64,000 nucleotides of DNA from Marinifilaceae bacterium (GCA_016936255.1 JAFGYE010000067.1:30842-94841); one strand, 5' to 3'. Positions 10,134 to 19,234 are shown, counted from the first letter of the stretch. Translations and numbers: made by a program. The notes: generated by a model from the sequence alone, not told the origin.

Positions 10134-10164
10134 CAAAATTATATCGTTTGCACCCCTCGGTCAA
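10134..10164 (-). promoter_or_regulatory. Bacteroidota-type promoter for the mannan operon
   Basis: On the minus strand TTG(10164-10162) and TAATTTTG (10141-10134) are separated by 20 bp. This matches the known Bacteroidota sigma-ABfr pattern TTTG/TTG-N(19-21)-TAnnTTTG. It predicts a start near 10127 and a short leader before the GH26 ATG at 10103. Confidence 0.5.
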
Positions 10165-10382
10165 GTATTTTTCAATCGTAAGATGATACTTTATTATCAT
10201 TTCTAATAAAAATGATTTGCAACATCAAAAAATAAACGAAACCACCTCTTATTCAATCAAATAACAAAATAACTAAATGACACAGAACCCGAAAACACAG
10301 CTAAAACACACAATATATTTACCAGAACTTAACTCTACAATCCAAATATTCATCTTAAATAGTACAATTCAACCACCATCTA

Positions 10383-10413
10383 TTGTACTATCACATCATT
10401 TTAAGTAGTTTTG
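10383..10413 (+). promoter_or_regulatory. Bacteroidota-type promoter for the AraC-type gene
   Basis: TTG (10383-10385) and TAGTTTTG (10406-10413) lie 20 bp apart, matching the Bacteroidota promoter pattern. Transcription would start near 10420, about 10 bp before the ATG at 10430. Confidence 0.5.
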
Positions 10414-10429
10414 CATAAAATTACAAGCT

Positions 10430-11308
10430 ATGAAAGACCATATTCACAGAGAAATAACCCCTTTGCAAGAGAATGATTGTTTCCTAATATTTGACAGAGA
10501 AAGAAATGCTTTTAACTTTCCAATTCACTTCCATCCTGAATTCGAAATTAACTACATACATAAAGCAAAAGGAGGAAAAAGAATCATTGGAGATCACATT
10601 GGGGAAATCCAAAACAAAGAATTAGTTATGGTAGGTCCTAATCTTTATCATGGATGGGAAAATTACAAAAACGATAGCAAAGAACTTCTGCATGAAATCA
10701 CAATACAATTCCCCAGAGAATTATTCGATGATAATACTCTGAATAGAAATATGCTTAAACCCATACGGGAACTGCTCAACAATGCCAACAGAGGTATTTT
10801 ATTTTCAGAGGATACGACAAGAATGGTGGAACCAAAACTAATTGCTCTTAGTCAGAAAAGAGGTTTCGACAGTTATTTAGCATTTCAATCATTATTATAT
10901 GATCTCGCTATTTCCAGAGAACAACATTTACTTACAAATATGTCATTTCACCGCCAGAATGATTTTCACAATAGTGAAAGAATTGAACGAATTTACAAGT
11001 ACATACAAGACAATTTCCAGCAAAAAATTAAGCTTGAGGATGCGGCTGCACTTATAAACATGTCAGTAATATCATTTAGTCGCTTGATAAAGCAACGAAC
11101 AGGGAAATCTTTTGTTGAATTTGTTATTGAAATTCGTTTGGGAATAGCTACCCGGCTATTAATTGAAACCAACAAGAGCATCGCGGAAATTTGTTTCGAT
11201 TGCGGCTTCAACAACATTTCCAACTTTAATAGAATATTCAAGAAAAAACAAGACTGTACTCCGTCTGAATTTAGAATGAACTTTAACGGAACTAAAAATG
11301 TGTATTAA
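10430..11308 (+). CDS. AraC-family transcriptional regulator (mannan locus)
   Basis: This 292-residue regulator has an N-terminal cupin-like sensing domain (about 10-150, with FPIHFHPEFEINYI as its metal or sugar-pocket strand). The C-terminal AraC double helix-turn-helix spans about 183-285, with the second-helix line IAEICFDCGFNNISNFNRIFKK. Such proteins usually bind a small sugar and activate a nearby operon. It is divergent from the GH26 operon across 326 bp, so it is the likely local activator, responding to mannose, mannobiose or mannosylglucose. The ligand is inference. No membrane segment is present, so it acts in the cytoplasm. Confidence 0.92.
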   Translation: MKDHIHREITPLQENDCFLIFDRERNAFNFPIHFHPEFEINYIHKAKGGKRIIGDHIGEIQNKELVMVGPNLYHGWENYKNDSKELLHEITIQFPRELFDDNTLNRNMLKPIRELLNNANRGILFSEDTTRMVEPKLIALSQKRGFDSYLAFQSLLYDLAISREQHLLTNMSFHRQNDFHNSERIERIYKYIQDNFQQKIKLEDAAALINMSVISFSRLIKQRTGKSFVEFVIEIRLGIATRLLIETNKSIAEICFDCGFNNISNFNRIFKKKQDCTPSEFRMNFNGTKNVY

Positions 11309-11367
11309 CCTAGCATTAGTTAAAGGTTTACTGCAATTTTATGACTGTGAAATAATCTTACAAAAAA

Positions 11368-11391
11368 AGAGATCCTGCTAGCAAGATCTCT
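11368..11391 (-). terminator. Terminator between convergent AraC-type gene and helicase
   Basis: AGAGATC pairs with GATCTCT (7 bp), and inside it TGC pairs with GCA around the loop. Seven A residues precede it on the plus strand, which read as a T-run after the hairpin for the helicase transcript. On the plus strand the following sequence is TCGATATATTTTT, so it may also stop the AraC-type gene. Confidence 0.7.
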
Positions 11392-11419
11392 TCGATATAT
11401 TTTTATGAACAAGAGCTAT

Positions 11420-12541
11420 TTATTTTCTTGGTCTGATTTGGTTGAAGGCAATGTTTAACGTTTTTTGGAAATAACGGAGGTTTTTAAGCTCCTTGCTATT
11501 TACCAACGACAGCGAAACACCCTCTTTACCTGCACGTGCAGTTCGACCGCTGCGGTGTGTGTAATACTCTTCCTTATCGGGCAATTCATAATGCACAACA
11601 AACGAAAGATCTACAATATCAATTCCGCGGGCAGCAATATCTGTAGCAACCAAAATTCTCAGGCTTTCGTTTTTAAAAGCCCGCATTACCTTATCTCGTT
11701 CAATCTGTTTTAAATCGCCGTGAATGGCATCGGTAGGAATATTTTTTGCAATTAACTGCTTGGCCAAAACCTGTGCCGAAGCCTTGGTTTTACAAAACAC
11801 CACACCCCTGTTTTTTTGCTCCGATTTTAAAAACTGAATCAGGATGTTCAATTTTTCATTGTCTTCGCAAATCAGAAACTGATGCTGAATATTTTTATTT
11901 ACTACATTTCGTCCACTCACCTCAATTTTATGCGCGCTGGGAGAAAAGTGTCTTTTAATAATCTGCATAATTTCCTGAGGCATAGTAGCCGAGAACAACC
12001 ATCGGTTTTCTACACGCGACAGGTGAGTTAAAATCTCATCCAACTGCGTTTTAAAACCCATGCTCATCATTTCATCAGCCTCATCCAAAATTACAGTCTT
12101 TACATGACTCAAATCAACTGCTTTTCTCTTCACCAAGTCAATCAATCGACCTGGAGTCGCCACAATGATATGAGTTGGACGACGCAAAGCACTAATTTGC
12201 CGGTCAATTTGTTCACCACCATAAACCGATTCTGTGAAAATCTTATCGGAGTACTTGGTAAACTTGAACAATTGTTTTGCAATTTGCTGTCCCAACTCGC
12301 GGGTTGGACAAAGAATCAAACCTTGCACTTTGTCTGATTTGGTGTTGATTCTTTGTAGTAAAGGGATTCCGAAGGCTGCTGTTTTACCTGTACCCGTTTG
12401 AGCCTGTCCAATTAAATCGGTGTTAGCCTGAAGAAGTACCGATATCACTTCTGCTTGTATTTGAGTAGGCTTAATAATATTAAGATCGTTTAATCCCTTG
12501 ATAATATCTTTATTTACGCCTAATTCCTTAAAGTTTTCCAC
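11420..12541 (-). CDS. DEAD-box ATP-dependent RNA helicase
   Basis: This 373-residue RNA helicase consists of the two RecA-like domains and almost nothing more. Motif I AQTGTGKT is at 47-54, Ia at PTRELGQQ, Ib at TPGR, DEAD at 153-156, SAT at 184-186 and motif VI HRSGRTARAG near 330. The family Q-motif region FKELGVNKDIIKGL is intact. Unlike RhlE or DeaD types it lacks a basic or RNA-binding tail, so its specific RNA cannot be inferred. The start is a GTG at 12541; no in-frame ATG lies near and MENFKELG fits the usual family N-terminus. It stands alone, with a terminator at its 3' end. Confidence 0.92.
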   Translation of the reverse strand: MENFKELGVNKDIIKGLNDLNIIKPTQIQAEVISVLLQANTDLIGQAQTGTGKTAAFGIPLLQRINTKSDKVQGLILCPTRELGQQIAKQLFKFTKYSDKIFTESVYGGEQIDRQISALRRPTHIIVATPGRLIDLVKRKAVDLSHVKTVILDEADEMMSMGFKTQLDEILTHLSRVENRWLFSATMPQEIMQIIKRHFSPSAHKIEVSGRNVVNKNIQHQFLICEDNEKLNILIQFLKSEQKNRGVVFCKTKASAQVLAKQLIAKNIPTDAIHGDLKQIERDKVMRAFKNESLRILVATDIAARGIDIVDLSFVVHYELPDKEEYYTHRSGRTARAGKEGVSLSLVNSKELKNLRYFQKTLNIAFNQIRPRK

Positions 12542-12730
12542 AACAAATAATTTAAATAGTCCGCAAAGATAGCTTAATCAATTCAGAATTAAGAATGATG
12601 ACTAAAAATACTGAACTGCTCTCAAAATCCTATGACTAAAGCCAGAGGTGAAGCATCAAAAATGCCATAAAATAACCGGATAACAAATCATTTTGTCCCC
12701 TGTTTTAGCAGGAATAGATACACAAAAACA

Positions 12731-12763
12731 GCGTAAAACATGATTCAAGAGAACGTTTTACGC
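12731..12763 (-). terminator. Probable terminator after the small membrane protein gene
   Basis: GCGTAAAAC and GTTTTACGC form a perfect 9-bp stem around a 15-nt loop, extended by CAG/CTG with one bulge. On the minus strand it is followed by TGTTTTTG. It lies 35 bp beyond the stop codon of the 158-residue membrane protein. Confidence 0.55.
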
Positions 12764-12797
12764 CTGCACCCATCTCAAAATACAAGATTAATTCATC

Positions 12798-13274
12798 TTA
12801 GAATAATTCCCTGTCTTCTTCATTTTCTATTTGCATTGCATGCACCAATGTCCACTTAAATGGAAAGGACTTACTCAAGGTATACAACACCATAATCCAT
12901 GGCAAAAACCAAATCAAATTTTCAGTTAGTGAATAAGCAAGTATGGCTACAATTCCTGTTAATGCTCCAAATAACATTTTAAAAGAAAATGCTTTTCTAA
13001 AATATTTTAGTTTTTCTTCCAAACTATCAAACAAACCCACATATTCCAATTTCTTTTTATACATCATCTCCGAAATAATAATCTCCACAATAATCAAAGA
13101 AATTCCCAATATGTTCTTCCATATTGATATATTCAAACTTTTATGAATACTTAAAATTGAATACTCACCGCCAATAGCCAAAACGCCCAAAGCAAGTTCA
13201 ACAATAAGAACAATAAAAAATGCTGAAACCAATCCAAATCTTGTCCACTGAACCAGTTGTTGTAAATTCTTCAT
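12798..13274 (-). CDS. Small four-helix membrane protein of unknown function
   Basis: I do not recognise this 158-residue protein. It shows four likely membrane segments, at about 14-36 (FGLVSAFFIVLIVELALGVL), 51-68, 97-113 and 117-133. A charged stretch between helices 2 and 3 (about 70-95, with EEKLKYFRKAFSFK) and an acidic tail ENEEDRELF are the soluble parts. No metal-binding or catalytic motif is visible. It stands alone between the helicase promoter region and a 600-bp gap, so the neighbours give no hint. The ATG at 13274 begins MKNLQQLVQWTRFG, which leaves a normal cytoplasmic N-terminus. Confidence 0.65.
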   Translation of the reverse strand: MKNLQQLVQWTRFGLVSAFFIVLIVELALGVLAIGGEYSILSIHKSLNISIWKNILGISLIIVEIIISEMMYKKKLEYVGLFDSLEEKLKYFRKAFSFKMLFGALTGIVAILAYSLTENLIWFLPWIMVLYTLSKSFPFKWTLVHAMQIENEEDRELF

Positions 13275-13874
13275 AATAATAAATTAAGCAATTAATTAAT
13301 AGATTTAATTTTTAGCAGGAGGATCGCAATCTTAACGAATAATCGCTTTACTTGAGGTTACACACCTCAAAAAACCTTGTTTTTTTAAAGTTATTTAACA
13401 CACAAACGATTACAAATCATTTGTGCGGGTCAGTGCAGAAATTCAAATTAACCCGAAATAAACAGATTAAAAAATATCCGGATTGTAAGAAATGCTTCCG
13501 CATTCTAAATATTGCAAAAGCAGGTGGTGTAATTTACAATTAACTTAATTCCTGCAGTAATTACAAATAACAGTAAAAAGTGGTGTTTCCTTTCTATTGA
13601 TTTATTACTTACAAATCAAAAATAAAGGAACACTCCTACTTTTCCTATTTAAATTGAGGAATTGGGGAAAACATGTAGAACACTTCCCCATATTTTGTCA
13701 ATCTTCAAAATATTAGATCCATTTTAATTTTCATCATCTTATTGATACCATACATTTTACTGTATAAAGAGTAATATCTGGCACGTTTATTGGCTTTCTC
13801 GAGTCATTAAAAAGAAACAAAATTATTTTTTTAACGTTTTCAGTTAATAAACTTTAATTAAAATTTAACACACA
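13275..13874. other. 600-bp non-coding gap
   Basis: I see no gene. The 63-codon frame at 13352-13543 has no ribosome site and no recognisable protein character. The one structure is a long imperfect hairpin at 13583-13633: GTGTTTCCTTT pairs with AAAGGAACAC (one bulged T), and TGATTT pairs with AAATCA nearer the loop. It could be a small RNA or a fragment of an old mobile element. Upstream of the DUF4382 gene I see no consensus promoter. Confidence 0.45.
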
Positions 13875-14666
13875 ATGAAGATTTTTAAATCGCTAAGCGC
13901 AATCAGTCTTGTAATTTTATCATTGATTTTTATTCAATGTTCCGATGACAATGTAAAACTTACAACTCCTGTAAAAATTAGATTAACAGATGCTCCTGCA
14001 CAATACGATAAGGTTAATATTGATATTCAAGCTATCCAATTTCATTCTTCGAATGATGATACAGAAGAAAGCGGATGGCAGGAAATGAATTTATTAAATG
14101 CTGGTATTTATGACTTATTGGAGTTTAATAACGGTTTAGATACTCTTTTGGTAGATCAGGAAATGCCAAGTGGCACTGTTTCTCAAATGCGATTGATTCT
14201 TGGAGAAAATAATTCGGTAGTTATTGATGGTGTTTCTTATGATTTGGATACTCCTTCTGCTCAGACTTCTGGTTTGAAATTTCAGATTCACGATGATTTC
14301 CTAGCTGGAATTGAATACAAATTATGGATTGATTTTGATGTGGCTCGTTCTATTGTTGCAACTGGAAATGGTAATTATAAATTGAAGCCTGTAATTAGAA
14401 CTTTTAACGAAGCAACAAGCGGTGCCATTTCTGGAACTATATCTCCAGCTGAAGCACTTCCAACCATTCATGCAATAATCGGTTTGGACACCATCTCGAC
14501 CATTGCCGAAGAAAATGGCAATTTCTTGATTAAAGGATTACAAACAGGCACATACAAAATTGATTTAATGCCAATTGATGGTTATGCCGAAAAAGAAATT
14601 GAAGGTGTTGAGGTAAACAATGGTGCTGTTACCGATGCTGGAACAATAGAAATTTCAGCTAATTAA
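13875..14666 (+). CDS. DUF4382 lipoprotein with C-terminal beta-sandwich domain
   Basis: This 263-residue lipoprotein has its lipidated cysteine at residue 22 (LSLIFIQCSDDN), with two acids after it. The DUF4382 domain spans about 30-185, recognised by VKIRLTDAPAQYDKVNIDI near its start and the conserved WIDFDVARSIV near its end. A carboxypeptidase-regulatory-like beta-sandwich (about 190-263, ENGNFLIKGLQTGTYKIDL) closes the protein. The biochemical function of DUF4382 is unknown; members are common envelope lipoproteins of Bacteroidota. It is a single gene followed at once by a strong terminator. Confidence 0.82.
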   Translation: MKIFKSLSAISLVILSLIFIQCSDDNVKLTTPVKIRLTDAPAQYDKVNIDIQAIQFHSSNDDTEESGWQEMNLLNAGIYDLLEFNNGLDTLLVDQEMPSGTVSQMRLILGENNSVVIDGVSYDLDTPSAQTSGLKFQIHDDFLAGIEYKLWIDFDVARSIVATGNGNYKLKPVIRTFNEATSGAISGTISPAEALPTIHAIIGLDTISTIAEENGNFLIKGLQTGTYKIDLMPIDGYAEKEIEGVEVNNGAVTDAGTIEISAN

Positions 14667-14690
14667 AAATAAACACTACTACTGTAACTA

Positions 14691-14723
14691 AAGGTTGTTC
14701 TTTATAAGGGCAACCTTTTTTTT
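14691..14723 (+). terminator. Intrinsic terminator after the DUF4382 gene
   Basis: AAGGTTG (14691-14697) and CAACCTT (14711-14717) form a 7-bp stem followed by a T-run. It also rules out the long upstream start (14695) for the next gene, because that start would lie inside the terminator. Confidence 0.85.
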
Positions 14724-14808
14724 GTTTTTAAAATCAATACTATTTAATGCCCTTCTTTATTTTTGTTTAACCAAATTGATCTTCCTATATTTAGTTGAAA
14801 AAATAGGA

Positions 14809-15192
14809 ATGAAATTCAAATACAAAATATCTCCAGACTTAAAACTGATTAATGAATACTATTACGGATATTTCAAATGGAATGATTTAATACGCCACAC
14901 ACTAAGTACTCGTGAAGATTCTTTATTTGATGAAACCTATCATGTGATTGCCGATTTTACACAAGCTAAAGTAATCTTAAACATCAATGATTTAGATGAC
15001 TACATTGAGGAATACCAAAAGTACAGTCCGATCGCAAATAAATGCGCCATTATTGTAAGTGAATCGTATGACACCTCAATGGCTATGCTGTTCGAAATTC
15101 AGGTCCGAATTCAAAATGCGAAAGTTTTTCATTCCCATGAGGAAGCATACGGGTGGCTTGAAATTGATCCCGTTAAAATTGTAAAAGCATAA
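14809..15192 (+). CDS. Small STAS/SpoIIAA-like protein
   Basis: This 127-residue soluble protein starts at the ATG at 14809. The frame is open upstream, but those codons overlap the preceding terminator and encode a hydrophobic stretch with no sense. The pattern of alternating strands and helices and the ending AKVFHSHEEAYGWLEID resemble the SpoIIAA-like/STAS fold proteins of Bacteroidota, which often end in a similar 'AxxWL' line. No phosphorylatable Ser in a classic STAS motif is obvious. Its role is unknown. If it is a true STAS protein it could be a partner of SpoIIE-type phosphatases such as those at 57.5-62.1 kb, but that link is speculative. Confidence 0.6.
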   Translation: MKFKYKISPDLKLINEYYYGYFKWNDLIRHTLSTREDSLFDETYHVIADFTQAKVILNINDLDDYIEEYQKYSPIANKCAIIVSESYDTSMAMLFEIQVRIQNAKVFHSHEEAYGWLEIDPVKIVKA

Positions 15193-15533
15193 ACCCCAAG
15201 TCTAAACTTATTAAAACTGATTTAAAATTACCTCTCCATCAAGCATTTAACTTGACATCCATCATTCAATGAGTTAACTTTAATTCTAGACCTGAGGATG
15301 AATGAAAATTTGTTCTAACCCCCTAAGATTCCCTCCTGAGGAATCAAAAATATTGGGTTATCTCCCTTACCTAATTGAGTTCGTTAATTTTATAGTATGA
15401 ATTGGTAAGACAATTTTTTCCTTTTAAGAACACTTATTTAATTGGAACAAATTTTCAGCTTGTAATGTAAGTCACAGGTCTTCCAATTTCAATGCGATGT
15501 CAAAAAAAACAATCACCTTTTAAACCTTGAATC
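15193..15533. other. 341-bp non-coding gap before the peroxiredoxin gene
   Basis: There is no open frame of note. The only structure I see is a short hairpin GATTCC/GGAATC at 15327-15345. A promoter for the peroxiredoxin gene must lie here, but no good TAnnTTTG match is present. Confidence 0.5.
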
Positions 15534-16268
15534 ATGGAAGAAAAGAATGAGAGAAGCGTAATTCCAATGCCACGTATCGGTGATAAAGCTCCCGAATTTA
15601 GAGCAGTTACTACTCAGGGGAATATTCATTTTCCGAATGACTACAGTGGCTCGTGGGTCATACTGTTTAGCCATCCTGCCGACTTCACTCCTGTATGTAC
15701 TTCAGAATTCATGACTTTTGCAAGCATGGAAGGCCAATTTCAAGAAGCTAATTGTAAGTTAGTAGGCTTATCAATCGATGGTTTATATAGCCATATTGCC
15801 TGGTTACGGACAATTAAGGAGAAAATTAAATATAAAGGGATGAAAAACATAGAAGTCAAATTCCCTTTAATCGAAGATATTACCATGGAAGTGGCAAATA
15901 TGTACGGCATGATTCAACCTGGAGAAGACAGCACAAAAGCAGTTCGGGCTGTATTCTTCATTGATCCTCATGGAATTATCCGTACAATTATTTATTATCC
16001 TTTAAGTTTAGGTCGAAATTTCGATGAAATATACCGTGTAGTGGTTGCACTGCAAACTGCTGATAAATTCTCAGTAGCAACTCCGGCCGATTGGCGTCCT
16101 GGAGATGAAGTAATTGTTCCTCCCGCAGGATCGTGTGGTGTTGCCAACGACCGAATGGAAAACACAGACGAAGATGTTCACTGCTACGATTGGTTCTTCT
16201 GTACAAAAAAGATAAAAAAAGAAGAGATTTTAGATGCTATTCTTAAAAAAAAGGAGCACGTTCATTAA
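15534..16268 (+). CDS. Peroxiredoxin, Prx6 family, three-cysteine C-terminus
   Basis: This 244-residue thiol peroxidase reduces hydrogen peroxide and alkyl hydroperoxides in the cytoplasm. The peroxidatic cysteine is Cys55 in HPADFTPVCTSEF. The protein has the long C-terminal extension of the Prx6/archaeal type, with Cys201, Cys217 and Cys223 (GSCGVAND, HCYDWFFC). In archaeal homologues the last two positions act as resolving cysteines within a large ring. That suggests a two-cysteine mechanism here, rather than the one-cysteine mechanism of animal Prx6; this is inference from the family. A terminator follows directly, so it is a single-gene unit. Confidence 0.93.
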   Translation: MEEKNERSVIPMPRIGDKAPEFRAVTTQGNIHFPNDYSGSWVILFSHPADFTPVCTSEFMTFASMEGQFQEANCKLVGLSIDGLYSHIAWLRTIKEKIKYKGMKNIEVKFPLIEDITMEVANMYGMIQPGEDSTKAVRAVFFIDPHGIIRTIIYYPLSLGRNFDEIYRVVVALQTADKFSVATPADWRPGDEVIVPPAGSCGVANDRMENTDEDVHCYDWFFCTKKIKKEEILDAILKKKEHVH

Positions 16269-16277
16269 AAAATAAGC

Positions 16278-16313
16278 AATGGCTGCAAAAGTATTTTTTC
16301 TTCTGTAGCCATT
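16278..16313 (+). terminator. Terminator after the peroxiredoxin gene
   Basis: AATGGCTGCA pairs with TGTAGCCATT over 10 bp with one G-T wobble, followed by AATTTTATT. It lies 9 bp past the stop codon. Confidence 0.7.
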
Positions 16314-16442
16314 AATTTTATTAGTTCATCAGAATATCTACATTTACAGATCCTAATAAATATGTATTATTTCATTACAAAAAACACGATGAATATATTT
16401 TTTTAAATATCTTAAGGTTAAAATATATCTAGAGAAGTTAAG

Positions 16443-19001
16443 ATGAAGAATGACTTGCATCACGAAATAATTAAATCTTTACCCTACCCATACTATATAA
16501 TTGAAGTAGATACATATAGAGTCATTGATTCAAATGAACCGAATTTTATTGTCAATCAAGATTGCTGCAATCTTATTTTCTCCAATCCAAATAATTACAG
16601 CACAAAAAATCATTGCAAATGTTCTGTGAACATGGTTTTGGAGGAAAAAAAATCCATAAAAACCAAACTCAACAATGTAAGTATTAAGGGGGAAACCAAA
16701 AGTATTTGGGTTCATGCCAGTCCAATATTCAATACTGATCAAGAAATTACCCATGTGATTGAATATTTTATTGATATTACTGAACAGGAAATTTTACATG
16801 AGGAGGTTGAAACCAAAACACAAGATCTCAAAGATGCCATCTCTGATCTTTCGAAGCTTAACTCCGAATTAAGAGAAACAACGAATAAGTACAAAGCCTT
16901 ATTTGAAAACTCCCCGGAGTCTCTTTGGGAGGAGGATTTCACAGTTTTAATGCTAAGTATAGAGAACCTTAAATCTAAAGGAGTAACTGATTTCAGAAGT
17001 TATTTTAATGAGCATCCGGAAATATTAACTGAATTAGCTCAGCAGGTAATTATTCTAGATGTTAACCAAGCTACGGTGAATTTATACAAAGCCAAATCAA
17101 AAAAAGATCTAATAGGAAATTTAGCAAAGACATTTCTACCTGAATCACTTTCTGTTTTTAAAGAGGAACTGTTGGCTATTATTGATGGTGAAAACTCGTT
17201 TGAAAAAGAAGCGAAAGTAAAAACACTTGAAGGAGACGTTGTTGAAGTGATTATTAAACTTTTTTATACAAAACATAGTGATAAATTTATTGCATATGTT
17301 TCAACAACGGATATAACATTTCGTAAGGAATCTGAAACTGCTCTTCAAAAAAGTCAAAACATTTTCGAACTTGTAATGGATAGTATTGATGCTTTTGTTT
17401 ATGCTGCTGATATTGAGACACACGAAATTCTATTCATGAACAAGAGAATGAAAGATAAGTTTGGTGATAATATCGGAATGAAATGCTTTTCTACTATGCA
17501 GGCAGGTAAAACAGAACCATGTAGTTTTTGCACAAATCATTTAATTATAAACAATGGCAAACCATCAGAAATTTACAACTGGGAATTTAATAACCCCCTT
17601 ACCAATAGGTGGTATTACATTTCAGATTTAGCCATAGAGTGGATCGATGGACGAATAGTTCGCTTTGAACTTGCTACTGATATTACCAGTCTTAAAGAAT
17701 CGGATATTGAGTTAAAACAAAAAAATGATGAATTCTTAAAATTAAACGCTGAACTTGAGAGTAAAAATAAAGAATATGAATCTCTAAATTTGGAGTACAA
17801 AACAATTAATTCTGCGATTCTTAAAACCAATATAGAGCTTGAAAAAGCAAAAGAAAAAGCCATAGAGAGTGATCATTTAAAGTCAGCTTTTTTAGCCAAT
17901 ATGAGTCATGAAATACGAACTCCTATGAATACAATTATTGGTTTCTCGGATTTATTAAGCCAACCCAATCTTTCCCTTGAGAGAAGACATAAATTTTTAA
18001 AGTTGGTTCAGTCGAGCAGTGAACACCTACTTCAAATTATTGATGATATTATTGATGTTTCAAAACTTGAATCGAAACAACTAAAAATGAATATGAAATC
18101 CTGTCTTTTGAACGAATTACTTTATGAAATTAAAGAATCTCAAAGCATGACTAAGATCGTAAAAGGCAAAAATGATATTACACTTCAATTAAACCTCCCA
18201 CCAAACACTAAAAATCTATATATATCCTGCGATCCAACACGATTCAGACAAATCGTGTACAATCTGGTTTCCAATGCTTTCAAATACACTAAAAAAGGTT
18301 TTGTAGAAATTGGTTATTCGATATCACCTGTTGATTCGATGGTTCATCTATATGTAAAGGATACGGGTTTCGGTATTCATGAAGAAATGTTTCAACTAAT
18401 TTTTGAGCGATTCAGACAAATTGAGAATCAAAATTTACAAGAAGGAACAGGTATCGGCCTTAGTATTGTAAAAGGTTTAGTTCATCTTTTAGGAGGAAAA
18501 ATCTGGATTGAATCGGAGGTTGACAAAGGCAGTACATTTCATTTTACAATACCAATATCCAAACAAAGCAAACCTGTCATCGAAAAAAATGTGATTCCGC
18601 AAATCCCGAATAATATAAACCTTTCAAAATGTCTTGTTTATATCGCTGAAGATGATATCTCATCTTTTCTTTTGCTTGAAGAGTTGTTGCAATCTACAGA
18701 GGTTAAATTAAAACATGCTGCGAATGGAAAAGAATTATTAAACCTTATTGGTTTGCAAACACCTGATTTGATACTGCTTGACATTAACATGCCGATAATG
18801 AATGGTTTTGAAGCAATTAACAAAATTAGAGAAACACATCCATCCATTCCCGTTATTGCCCAAACAGCATATGCTATGGCTGAAGAAAAAGAAAAATGTA
18901 TTGCTGTTGGTTGTACTGATTATATTTCCAAACCAATTAATGCACCCCTGCTATTGGGAAAAATACGAAAATATCTGACCTGCCACTGCAATCGCCAATA
19001 G
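16443..19001 (+). CDS. Cytoplasmic hybrid histidine kinase with Cys-rich PAS domains
   Basis: This 852-residue sensor kinase has no membrane segment. An N-terminal PAS domain (about 10-115) carries the cysteines CC at 41-42 and HCKC at 57-60. A second PAS-like region (about 150-295) and a third PAS (about 303-415, with Cys348 and CSFC at 360-363) follow. A coiled coil (about 420-475) leads into HisKA with His489 in NMSHEIRTPMN, and HATPase_c with NLVSNAFKY, DTGFGI and GTGIGLSI. A receiver domain follows with the phosphoacceptor Asp780 in LILLDINMPIMNGFEA. The signal is unknown; the CxxC-containing PAS domains suggest a redox or metal cue. No response regulator gene is adjacent. The stand-alone receiver at 57.1 kb closely resembles this receiver domain. 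Confidence 0.92.
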   Translation: MKNDLHHEIIKSLPYPYYIIEVDTYRVIDSNEPNFIVNQDCCNLIFSNPNNYSTKNHCKCSVNMVLEEKKSIKTKLNNVSIKGETKSIWVHASPIFNTDQEITHVIEYFIDITEQEILHEEVETKTQDLKDAISDLSKLNSELRETTNKYKALFENSPESLWEEDFTVLMLSIENLKSKGVTDFRSYFNEHPEILTELAQQVIILDVNQATVNLYKAKSKKDLIGNLAKTFLPESLSVFKEELLAIIDGENSFEKEAKVKTLEGDVVEVIIKLFYTKHSDKFIAYVSTTDITFRKESETALQKSQNIFELVMDSIDAFVYAADIETHEILFMNKRMKDKFGDNIGMKCFSTMQAGKTEPCSFCTNHLIINNGKPSEIYNWEFNNPLTNRWYYISDLAIEWIDGRIVRFELATDITSLKESDIELKQKNDEFLKLNAELESKNKEYESLNLEYKTINSAILKTNIELEKAKEKAIESDHLKSAFLANMSHEIRTPMNTIIGFSDLLSQPNLSLERRHKFLKLVQSSSEHLLQIIDDIIDVSKLESKQLKMNMKSCLLNELLYEIKESQSMTKIVKGKNDITLQLNLPPNTKNLYISCDPTRFRQIVYNLVSNAFKYTKKGFVEIGYSISPVDSMVHLYVKDTGFGIHEEMFQLIFERFRQIENQNLQEGTGIGLSIVKGLVHLLGGKIWIESEVDKGSTFHFTIPISKQSKPVIEKNVIPQIPNNINLSKCLVYIAEDDISSFLLLEELLQSTEVKLKHAANGKELLNLIGLQTPDLILLDINMPIMNGFEAINKIRETHPSIPVIAQTAYAMAEEKEKCIAVGCTDYISKPINAPLLLGKIRKYLTCHCNRQ

Positions 19002-19160
19002 TAGTATTTCATTCAAAAAAACATACAAATTGTAATTCCATGGATCAATATTTGTCCTGATCCTTATTCAATAACAGCAAATAGATAACAAGCCAGATAA
19101 AGATCAGATTCCCCGGCAATTCCTGCAAATCTAATTTCATATGTTTGCATCTGTAAGTTT

Positions 19161-19234
19161 TTGCCATATGGAACTTACCATGAACCAATAATCAGCCCCC
19201 TGTGTGTCACAATTGCCTGTAATGGTCGTTTCAT
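19161..19234. repeat. Dispersed ~74-bp element, copy B
   Basis: This is the partner of 2545-2618, with the same length and the same conserved ends (TTGCCATAT and CGTTTCAT). It lies in the 291-bp gap between the hybrid kinase and the thioredoxin-fold gene, in an opposite relation to the next gene compared with copy A. This argues against a simple leader element and for an independent unit. CCATATGG near its left end is a palindrome. Confidence 0.5.

Larger units (their letters stand above)
10104..10429. other. Divergent regulatory region of the mannan locus
   Basis: These 326 bp separate the GH26 operon (-) from the AraC-type regulator (+). I find one promoter for each direction (listed separately) and no open frame of note. 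The middle is very AT-rich, with runs such as ATATATTT and repeated ACA steps. It is the natural place for AraC binding, but I cannot point to a clear direct repeat as its operator. Confidence 0.6.

Noticed and set aside
13352..13543. 63-residue plus-strand frame in the 600-bp gap
   Set aside because: No ribosome site, no domain and no conserved character visible.
14695..14808. Upstream start for the STAS-like protein
   Set aside because: It lies inside the intrinsic terminator of the previous gene and encodes low-quality hydrophobic sequence.
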